Shown one piece after another: positions 6,682 through 11,960 of a stretch of DNA of 14,315 bases (the first letter of the stretch is position 1; each line of letters begins with the position of its first letter). The notes under the pieces were generated by a model. That model was not told where the DNA came from. It ran no database searches and was given only the letters and a program-made list of their open reading frames with translations. The DNA comes from JANXYW01 sp964458665 (GTDB taxonomy: Bacteria > Chloroflexota > Dehalococcoidia > DSTF01 > JACRBR01). A program made the translations under genes and the position numbers. The DNA is taken from NCBI GenBank assembly GCA_964458665.1, contig CAYWOO010000060.1:1-14315 (forward strand), in the 5' to 3' direction.

Positions 6682-7710
6682 ATGTACATCATGCAGAAGC
6701 AGAATCGGTTTGTGATCCCGCGGACGGAACTGACGTACCCGTGCCACACGCTGAAGATGAACGAGAAGGCGGCGGGAGCACCGGTCGACCACGTGATGCC
6801 GGACTTCGAGGACGCGTGTCCATACGAATTCAAGGGCGACGCTAGTCGCAAGGTGCTCGTTGAGGCGCTCAACACGATCGACTTCGGCACAAAGGTCATC
6901 GCGATCCGGCCGAACAACATCCGCTCGAAGTACTTCCTTGGTGACGTGCAGGCGATCATGCTCGGCGCACCTGACAAGTTCCATGGCATCATCCTGCCGA
7001 AGACCGAGACGCACGACGACATCGTCCACTTGTCGCGGCTGCTTGATGCGCTGGAGGTGCAGGGCGGCTGGACGACGCACGTCCAGATCGAGGCGCTGAT
7101 CGAGACTCCGCTGGCCGTGATCAATGCGTATCAGATCGCGACGGCGTCGACACGTATGGCGGGGTTGATCTTCGGCATCGCCGACTTCAGCTCGACGATG
7201 GGCGTGCGCGAGATGATCGACCACCAGAACCGGAACTTCCACTACGCAAAGCAGGCGACGGCGGTCGCGGCGAAAGCGGCGGCGCTGCACGTTGTCGACA
7301 ACGCGTTCCTGCGGCTGATCCGGCCGGACACGCCGCCCGAGGAAGCGGCGATCATCAAGCAGCAACTGCGTGAGAAGAACGAGGGATCGCGCGACCTGGG
7401 GATGGATGGCACGTGGGTGATTCACCCGCAGCAGGCTGAGATCGCGAACGACGTATTCACGCCGGACGACGAGCAGATCGAGAAGACGAAGCGATCGCTC
7501 GAGGTGTACCACCGCCTGGGCGGTGGCTCCATCGCCGACCCGGAGACGGGCGAGTTCTACGACGAGGCGACGACGAAGGGCATGCTGATGGACCTGGCGA
7601 AGGCCGTGCAGGCTGGCAAGGTGTCGACCGAGTACCTGGCGGAGCTGTCGGCGAAGTCGAAGGAAGTGTCGGGGTACGACATTCTTGAGGTGATGGGGCG
7701 AGTGGCGTAG
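6682..7710 (+). CDS. mcl: Malyl-CoA / beta-methylmalyl-CoA lyase (CitE-like)
   Basis: A 342-residue Mg2+-dependent lyase of the HpcH/CitE TIM-barrel superfamily. It cleaves beta-methylmalyl-CoA to glyoxylate and propionyl-CoA and, in many members, malyl-CoA to glyoxylate and acetyl-CoA. Visible are VMPDFEDACP (D41, E43, D44; metal/CoA region), IEALIETPLAV (E141, a metal ligand in this superfamily), FGIADFSSTMG (D168), and GMDGTWVIHPQQ (248-251, CoA-binding loop). The length matches the Mcl group better than ~290-residue citrate-lyase beta subunits, and the C-terminal tail after the IHP motif is long, as in Mcl. AGGAGA (6668-6673) lies 8 nt before the ATG. Together with mcd and mch, context points to beta-methylmalyl-CoA as substrate. 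(S)-citramalyl-CoA lyase activity is a related possibility. Confidence 0.88.
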   Translation: MYIMQKQNRFVIPRTELTYPCHTLKMNEKAAGAPVDHVMPDFEDACPYEFKGDASRKVLVEALNTIDFGTKVIAIRPNNIRSKYFLGDVQAIMLGAPDKFHGIILPKTETHDDIVHLSRLLDALEVQGGWTTHVQIEALIETPLAVINAYQIATASTRMAGLIFGIADFSSTMGVREMIDHQNRNFHYAKQATAVAAKAAALHVVDNAFLRLIRPDTPPEEAAIIKQQLREKNEGSRDLGMDGTWVIHPQQAEIANDVFTPDDEQIEKTKRSLEVYHRLGGGSIADPETGEFYDEATTKGMLMDLAKAVQAGKVSTEYLAELSAKSKEVSGYDILEVMGRVA

Positions 7711-7773
7711 GGCCCTGCGTTGCAGCGCGCGACGGCGGACGCGACACTATCGTATTCGAGGGAGGCGTAGGCA

Positions 7774-8172
7774 ATGGTCGAGAATCGTAAGATCAACCCG
7801 TGGACGTGGCAGGACGCGTTCGGCTTCTCGCAGGCGGTTGAGACGACGGGGTACAAGCGCGTGCTGCGCTGTTCCGGGCAGACATCGACGAATGCCAACG
7901 GAGAAGCGATGCACGCCGGCGATGCAGCTGCACAGATCGCGCTCGCTCTGGACAATCTCGAAGCGGTGCTGAAGGCTGCGGACATGACGCTCGCGAACGT
8001 CGTCCGCCTCAACCTCTACACGCCGGACATCGACGCCGTCCTGCAACATTTCGGCGTGATGGCGCAGCGTCTGGCGGAGGCGGGTGTGCAGCCGGCGATG
8101 ACCTTGCTGGGCGTGACGCGCCTCTTCGAACCTGAGTTGATGATCGAAATGGAAGCCGACGCCGTCGCATGA
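7774..8172 (+). CDS. RidA/YjgF/UK114-family protein without the canonical deaminase Arg
   Basis: A 132-residue Rid-family protein of usual length. Classical RidA hydrolyses reactive enamine/imine intermediates. The family fold is visible in RVLRCSGQTSTNANGEAMHAGDAAAQIALALDNLEAVLKAADMTLANVVRLNLYTPDI and the final VTRLFEPELMIEMEADAV. In RidA the conserved Arg lies in 'PAR...V..LP...VEIEA'. Here that stretch is PAMTLLGVTRLFEP, so Met replaces the Arg and classical imine deaminase activity is doubtful; several Rid subfamilies share this trait. GAGGGAGG lies 8 nt before the ATG. Its TGA (8170-8172) overlaps the ATG at 8169, the start of a truncated sucC copy. Ancestrally, ridA was therefore probably translationally coupled straight to sucC. 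Confidence 0.88.
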   Translation: MVENRKINPWTWQDAFGFSQAVETTGYKRVLRCSGQTSTNANGEAMHAGDAAAQIALALDNLEAVLKAADMTLANVVRLNLYTPDIDAVLQHFGVMAQRLAEAGVQPAMTLLGVTRLFEPELMIEMEADAVA

Positions 8173-8193
8173 GATTCTACGAATTCGAAGCGA
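8169..8193 (+). repeat. 25-bp direct repeat, left copy (duplicate of the sucC start)
   Basis: The 25 bases beginning with the ATG at 8169 are identical to those at 9013-9037, the first codons (MRFYEFEA) of the sucC-like gene. The copies differ from base 26 onward and also immediately upstream. The interval between them holds exactly the two-gene toxin-like module. This is the expected footprint of an insertion or duplication event that rebuilt the target gene's 5' end. Confidence 0.93.
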
Positions 8194-8228
8194 GTGAGCG
8201 TGGATTCGGTACGATATTAAGGCTATGA
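8169..8228 (+). pseudogene. Truncated sucC 5' remnant encoding a 19-residue peptide
   Basis: From the ATG that overlaps the ridA stop, the frame reads MRFYEFEASERGFGTILRL and then stops (TGA 8226-8228). The first eight residues equal the start of the SucC-like protein; the rest is unrelated. The stop overlaps the ATG at 8225 of the following gene (ATGA). The remnant therefore keeps an unbroken chain of stop/start overlaps from ridA into the inserted module. It may merely be debris of the insertion or may serve to couple translation. Confidence 0.75.
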
Positions 8229-8548
8229 GACGAAAAACTCTTGGTCTGGCTGTCGTGCTCGGTTTGCTGGGGCTTCTTGCTGGAAACGCTGGCTCGATCG
8301 TGTCAGGGCTGCGGCATGCGCTGGGATTGCGACGGAGGCCTGCGGTTGATGACGCAGCGGATCGCGACGAGCGAATTCGTCGCGCGTTAGCTCCGATCTC
8401 GGTGAAACTTGACCCGGCTGTCTGGGGCGAGTGGCTTACGCCGCTTCCGGATGATTTCGATCTGGCCGCGTTTCGTGCGAGCATGCCGGTGCTCGACCCG
8501 CCACTTTCGCAGACGATCATCGAAGAGCGCGAGTCGAGTCGGTACTAG
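8225..8548 (+). CDS. Small membrane-anchored protein, putative partner/antitoxin of the PIN toxin
   Basis: A 107-residue protein of no recognised family. Residues 5-28 (TLGLAVVLGLLGLLAGNAGS...) form a hydrophobic, probably membrane-spanning segment with Arg/Lys on both sides. Residues 45-107 are charged and end in PPLSQTIIEERESSRY; such 'S..I.EER' tails occur in antitoxins next to PIN toxins. It lies 3 nt before the TTG start of the PIN gene, the usual antitoxin-then-toxin order. The ribosome binding site is poor (AAGG only 2 nt away), consistent with coupling from the preceding mini-ORF by the ATGA overlap. A membrane-anchored antitoxin would be atypical. A shorter product from an internal GTG (for example near 8300) would lack the hydrophobic segment. 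The antitoxin role is inference from position. Confidence 0.6.
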   Translation: MRRKTLGLAVVLGLLGLLAGNAGSIVSGLRHALGLRRRPAVDDAADRDERIRRALAPISVKLDPAVWGEWLTPLPDDFDLAAFRASMPVLDPPLSQTIIEERESSRY

Positions 8549-8551
8549 ATC

Positions 8552-9016
8552 TTGGCGCTGTACTACCTTGACTCAAGCGCGCTCGCGAAGCCATATCTTG
8601 CGGAGCGCGGATCCAGATGGGTATCGGAACTCGTCTCCACCCAGCATGTCGCGATATCGATGCTCAGTTTCGCGGAAGTCGCGTCCGCCCTGGCTCGACG
8701 TAGTCGGGAGGGAGCCATCGCACCTGACCAGCGGCTGACTGAGTATCGAACGTTTCTCCGTCACGCGATGCGCTGGTCCGTCGTCCCAGTCAACCAAGCG
8801 GTTCTCGAGTCGGCATCCCGGATTTTGTTGGAAAGCGCTGGCGTACCGATTCTGCGGACGCTCGACGCGATACACCTTGCGACTGCACTGCAGTCGTTTA
8901 TGCTGGCGCGGCAGTCGGACGCGAACCGAGGGAGCGTCGTTACATCTGACCGACGGATGATCGAGGTCGCCCTTGCAGCCGGGCTCCTTGTTGACAACCC
9001 AGAGGAACACGAATGA
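8552..9016 (+). CDS. PIN-domain ribonuclease, VapC-like toxin
   Basis: A 154-residue PIN-domain protein. VapC-type toxins are Mg2+-dependent endoribonucleases that cleave tRNA or rRNA and are restrained by a co-expressed antitoxin. All four acidic positions are present: D7 in YYLDSSALAK, E42 in SFAEVASAL, D105 in RTLDAIHLATA, and D133 in VVTSDRRM. The start is TTG at 8552, giving MALYYLDSSAL, the normal opening of PIN toxins. Its TGA (9014-9016) overlaps the sucC ATG (ATGA). Its last codons (CAGAGGAACACGAA) also provide AGAGGA, a good ribosome binding site for sucC. The gene is inside the 25-bp direct-repeat brackets, so it arrived with its partner as a unit. Confidence 0.87.
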   Translation: MALYYLDSSALAKPYLAERGSRWVSELVSTQHVAISMLSFAEVASALARRSREGAIAPDQRLTEYRTFLRHAMRWSVVPVNQAVLESASRILLESAGVPILRTLDAIHLATALQSFMLARQSDANRGSVVTSDRRMIEVALAAGLLVDNPEEHE

Positions 9017-9037
9017 GATTCTACGAATTCGAAGCGA
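9013..9037 (+). repeat. 25-bp direct repeat, right copy (intact sucC start)
   Basis: This is the second copy of the 25-base sequence at 8169-8193. It contains the working start codon and first eight codons of the sucC-like gene. The two copies start 844 nt apart. Confidence 0.93.
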
Positions 9038-10224
9038 AGGCGCTGCTGGGTGGGGCGGGCGTGCCTGTTGCGAAGGGCGGCACGGCCACGACGGCTGACG
9101 AGGCGGCGCGCATCGCGGCGTCTGTCGGCGGCGAGGTGGTGCTGAAGTCGCAGGTGCTGTCCGGCGGGCGGATGAAGGCGGGCGGCGTGAAGTTCGCCGC
9201 GACGCCGGACGAGGCGCGCGCGGCCGCGGGGCACATCCTGAAGCTCGAAATCGGCGGCCAGATGCCGCGCTGCGTGCTCATCGACTCGAAACAGCCGGTG
9301 AAGAAGGAATACTACGCGGGCGTCATCTACGACGCTGTCGCGAAGCTACCGGTCGCCATCTTCAGCGATATGGGCGGTATCGACATCGAAGAGGTTGCCG
9401 AGAAGAGTCCGGAGCACGTCGCGCGCGTCCACTTCTCGACGTTCCAGCCGCTGCAAGAGTTCAAGTTCAAGGAACTGGTGGCGTCGCTGGGCATCAGCGG
9501 GAACGAGCTGAATCAGCTCAGCCGGATCATCGCGCGGCTGGCGAAGGCGTTTCTTACGTACGGGCTGACGCTCGCCGAGATCAATCCGCTGGCGCAGCTC
9601 GAGGATGGCAGTTTCATCGCACTCGACTCGCACTGCGACATGGAGGAAGAGGCGCGCGACCAGCAGACTGCCGTGCTCGACGAGCTGGGCATCGGGCGCG
9701 AGGAGACACGGCTGGCGCGACCGCCGACGGAGTTCGAAATACGCGGCGCGGCCGTCGATGCGTCGGACCATCGCGGTGTTGCGGGACGCGTCGTGGAGTT
9801 CGATGGCAACCTCGGCTGCGTGATTGGCGCGGGTGGCGGGAGCCTGACGATCTTCGATGCGCTGCGGAAGCACGGCGGCAAGCCGGCGAACTACTGCGAG
9901 ATCGGCGGAAACCCGAGCGTGAGGAAGGCGTGCGATCTGACAAAGTTGATTCTCAGCAAGCCAGGCGTCGAGAAGATCTGCGTGATCATGAACGTCGTCA
10001 GCAACACCCGCGTCGATATCGTCGCCCGCGGCGTGATCAAGGGCGTCGTTGAGAGTGGCTTCGACCCGGCGGAGAAGATCGCCATCTTCCGCATTCCCGG
10101 CTCGTGGGAAGAAGAAGGGTTCAAGATCCTCGAGAAGTACGGCGTGGACTACGCCGACCGCACGGTGCCGATGTCGGAGGCGGCGCGGCGCGCCGTCGAG
10201 AAGGTGGCGGGGACGCATGTCTGA
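9013..10224 (+). CDS. Succinyl-CoA synthetase-like beta subunit (ATP-grasp acid-CoA ligase)
   Basis: A 403-residue SucC-family subunit. With the SucD-like partner it would form or cleave an acyl-CoA thioester (succinate, malate or another dicarboxylate) at the cost or gain of ATP. The ATP-grasp half (about 1-230) shows YEFEAKALLGGAGVPV, VVLKSQVLSGGRMKAGGVK and LAEINPLAQLEDGSFIALDSH. The CoA-ligase half (about 245-395) shows GCVIGAGGGSLTIFDAL, ANYCEIGGNPS and GVIKGVVES. Two blocks differ from ordinary SucC: 'LDSHCDMEEEA' replaces the common 'LDAK...DDNA', and the 'NY.E..GNP' wording is closer to citryl-CoA-synthetase/ATP-citrate-lyase-like members. Substrate is therefore uncertain; succinyl-CoA synthetase or malate-CoA ligase would suit the mutase and lyase neighbours. 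The ATG overlaps the toxin stop, and AGAGGA (9001-9006) lies 6 nt upstream. Confidence 0.85.
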   Translation: MRFYEFEAKALLGGAGVPVAKGGTATTADEAARIAASVGGEVVLKSQVLSGGRMKAGGVKFAATPDEARAAAGHILKLEIGGQMPRCVLIDSKQPVKKEYYAGVIYDAVAKLPVAIFSDMGGIDIEEVAEKSPEHVARVHFSTFQPLQEFKFKELVASLGISGNELNQLSRIIARLAKAFLTYGLTLAEINPLAQLEDGSFIALDSHCDMEEEARDQQTAVLDELGIGREETRLARPPTEFEIRGAAVDASDHRGVAGRVVEFDGNLGCVIGAGGGSLTIFDALRKHGGKPANYCEIGGNPSVRKACDLTKLILSKPGVEKICVIMNVVSNTRVDIVARGVIKGVVESGFDPAEKIAIFRIPGSWEEEGFKILEKYGVDYADRTVPMSEAARRAVEKVAGTHV

Positions 10225-10504
10225 TGTGCGCGGTTATCTGGTCGATTGGGTAGGGTACGGCTCGACGCTCCGTGGCGACGAGGGGCGGACGGAGCCCACG
10301 GCCCGGATGGCGGCTCGTCCTCAGCCAGCGACGCAACAGGAGCCGGAACCGCACTACAACAAGCTTCCGCTGAACTATCGCGTCATGGATCTATGTAACG
10401 AGCGTTCTCGACAGGGCTGGCAACTGGCGCGGACTGAATGGGGCAGCCTCGACTCAGGTGGGCGCGGTATGTTTCTGTTTTTTGAGCGCGAATTCGAAGG
10501 GTAG
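10217..10504 (+). CDS. Small DUF4177-like protein between sucC and sucD
   Basis: A 95-residue protein whose ATG lies inside the 3' end of the sucC-like gene (8-nt overlap) and whose stop is 4 nt before the sucD-like TTG start. Residues 25-47 are a low-complexity Pro/Gln/Glu linker. Residues 48-95 (NYRVMDLCNERSRQGWQL..., ending MFLFFEREFEG) match the shape of DUF4177-type domains: an initial strand, a helix 'N....QGW.L', then a hydrophobic strand 'FLFFER'. Its function is unknown. Tight spacing implies that it is translated with the ligase operon. It is a foreign-looking guest between two subunits that normally adjoin each other. Confidence 0.6.
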   Translation: MSDVRGYLVDWVGYGSTLRGDEGRTEPTARMAARPQPATQQEPEPHYNKLPLNYRVMDLCNERSRQGWQLARTEWGSLDSGGRGMFLFFEREFEG

Positions 10505-10508
10505 TGGG

Positions 10509-11417
10509 TTGAGCATCCTCGTAGACGAGAACACAACCTTCATCATCCAGGGCATCACTGGCCGCGAGGCTGTGAGCATGACGCGCGAGTGCCTCGACTA
10601 CGGTTCGAAGGTTGTGGGCGGCGTCACGCCGGGTCGCGGCGGCAGGGACGTGCACGGTGTGCCGGTGTACGACACTGTCGCCGAGATCACGGCGAAGCAG
10701 CGCGTGGACGCGTCGGTGCTGACGGTGCCGCCGGCGGCGATTCGCGACGCGGCGTTCGAGGCGATCGAGCACGGCATCAAACTGTTGGTGATCGTGACCG
10801 AGCGCATACCGCGGCTGGAAGTGGCGCAGATTGTGGAGCTGGCGAACCGCTACGGGGCGCGGCTGATCGGGCCGAACTGCCTGGGCGTGATGTCGCCGGG
10901 CAAGACGCGCGTCGGCGGCATGGGCGGGTCGGCCGTGGCGGCGCGCAAGGCCTATCAACCGGGACCGATCGGCATCATGTCGCGATCGGGCGGCATGACG
11001 ACGGAGATCGCGAACGCGCTGACGGCGGCCGGTCTCGGCCAGAGCACGGCGGTCAGCATTGGCGGCGATGCGATCGTCGGGTCGACGTATGCGGAGCTGA
11101 TGCCGCTGTTCGAGGCGGACGCCGAGACGAAGGCGATCGTCATCTACAGCGAGCCGGGCGGCCCGATGGAAGCACAGCTCGCGAAGTACGTGAAGGAACA
11201 GAAGTCGCGCCTGCCCGTCGTCGCGTTTATGGCTGGCCGTTTCATGGACGAGATGCCAGGCATGCGCTTCGGCCACGCCGGCACCATCGTCGAAGGCAAG
11301 GCTGACACGACGTCGGAGAAGATCGCCCGGATGAAGGACGCGGGCATCTCCGTGGCGGAGGAGATCGCGGACATTCCGGGGATGGTGAAGAAGCGGCTTG
11401 CGGAGGTGGGGGCGTAA
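10509..11417 (+). CDS. Succinyl-CoA synthetase-like alpha subunit
   Basis: A 302-residue SucD-family subunit that binds CoA and carries the phosphohistidine. The TTG at 10509 is chosen because the protein then begins MSILVDENTTFIIQGITG, the standard SucD opening; an in-frame ATG (10458) lies inside the previous gene. Visible are FIIQGITGREAV (CoA-binding Rossmann fold), RLIGPNCLGVMSPGK, GIMSRSGGMTTEIANAL, AVSIGGDAIVGSTY, IYSEPGG and RFGHAGTIV, where His256 is the phosphorylated His. Compared with SucD, the 'GPNCPG' loop reads GPNCLG and the 'GEIGG' loop reads SEPGG, so it is a divergent member that matches its divergent beta subunit. Its stop overlaps the ferredoxin ATG by one base. Confidence 0.87.
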   Translation: MSILVDENTTFIIQGITGREAVSMTRECLDYGSKVVGGVTPGRGGRDVHGVPVYDTVAEITAKQRVDASVLTVPPAAIRDAAFEAIEHGIKLLVIVTERIPRLEVAQIVELANRYGARLIGPNCLGVMSPGKTRVGGMGGSAVAARKAYQPGPIGIMSRSGGMTTEIANALTAAGLGQSTAVSIGGDAIVGSTYAELMPLFEADAETKAIVIYSEPGGPMEAQLAKYVKEQKSRLPVVAFMAGRFMDEMPGMRFGHAGTIVEGKADTTSEKIARMKDAGISVAEEIADIPGMVKKRLAEVGA

Positions 11418-11674
11418 TGGCGCAGGCGAGCGGTTCCGGGATGTTCATCCGCGTTGAAGTCGATGACCCCGTCGCGTCTGATGCCGCTGCGGCGAAGCAG
11501 TTGGCGGGCGTCTGCCCGGTGGACATTTTCGCCGCAAACGAGAGTGGCGTGACCATCGTCGACAAGAACCTTGACGAGTGCATACTCTGCGGTCTGTGCT
11601 TGGCCATAGGCCCGGCGGGCGCCGTGCGCGTGGTGAAACTCTACGATGCTGGAGCGCTATTAGTGGCCGGGTAG
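11417..11674 (+). CDS. FixX-like single-cluster ferredoxin
   Basis: An 85-residue ferredoxin-like protein overlapping the sucD-like stop by one base (TAATG). It has four cysteines only: Cys33 in GVCPVDIF, and Cys55, Cys58 and Cys61 in ECILCGLC. A normal C-x2-C-x2-C-x3-C-P motif would have a fourth local Cys at position 65; here it is Gly65 (GGC) followed by the usual Pro. Because the fourth ligand of such a cluster is a remote 'CP' cysteine, Cys33 can complete one [4Fe-4S] cluster, while the second cluster site is absent. The layout (CP upstream, then C..C..C) is like FixX, the ferredoxin partner of ETF-quinone oxidoreductase. A role in taking electrons from the ETF that serves methylsuccinyl-CoA dehydrogenase is possible but inferred. 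Confidence 0.75.
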   Translation: MAQASGSGMFIRVEVDDPVASDAAAAKQLAGVCPVDIFAANESGVTIVDKNLDECILCGLCLAIGPAGAVRVVKLYDAGALLVAG

Positions 11675-11798
11675 GCCGGCGCGCCGACGGCGGATACCAG
11701 GGCGCCCAGGTCGCCAGTTCGGCATGTTTTGCGTGGCGGCCTCGAGCTTATGTCTCCGCATGAATAGCGAAGCATCGTCAATTTGCTCGCGTATGTAC

Positions 11799-11827
11799 TT
11801 GACAGGTCCGTAATCCAAGCGTAATAT
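11799..11827 (+). promoter_or_regulatory. Near-consensus sigma-70 promoter for the surface-protein gene
   Basis: TTGACA (11799-11804) is a perfect -35. Exactly 17 nt later comes TAATAT (11822-11827), which differs from TATAAT at two positions but keeps the crucial first TA and final T. This is the best promoter-like match I saw in the window, and its spacing is optimal. Transcription would start near 11834, giving a leader of about 127 nt before the GTG at 11961. Confidence 0.65.
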
Positions 11828-11887
11828 CGCCTTGGGTTCCAATCTCGGAGCCCTCCCCGCCCGTTGATCGTGGTGTGAAGGCGCAGA

Positions 11888-11928
11888 GGCGCGCTGGTAG
11901 CTTAAGCATGCTCACCGGTGCGCGCGCC
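11888..11928 (+). promoter_or_regulatory. Structured 5' leader hairpin upstream of the surface-protein gene
   Basis: GGCGCGC (11888-11894) pairs perfectly with GCGCGCC (11922-11928). Inside, GGTAGC (11896-11901) pairs with GCT-c-ACC (11910-11916) around the loop TTAAGCAT. The stem is GC-rich, lies between the predicted transcription start and the start codon, and has no T-run after it. It does not match any riboswitch consensus that I can recognise. It could be an RNA stability element or a regulator of the downstream gene. Confidence 0.4.
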
Positions 11929-11960
11929 GCATAGTCGACGGCCTTTTGGTGGGGGAAAAC

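Noticed and set aside
9346..10218. Minus-strand frame of 290 codons opposite the SucC-like gene
   Set aside because: No motif, biased composition, complete overlap with a recognised gene.
11660..11842. A 60-codon minus-strand frame after the ferredoxin
   Set aside because: Its first half looks protein-like but it has no ribosome binding site that I can see, overlaps the ferredoxin end and the plus-strand promoter, and ends in low-complexity Arg/Gly/Pro.
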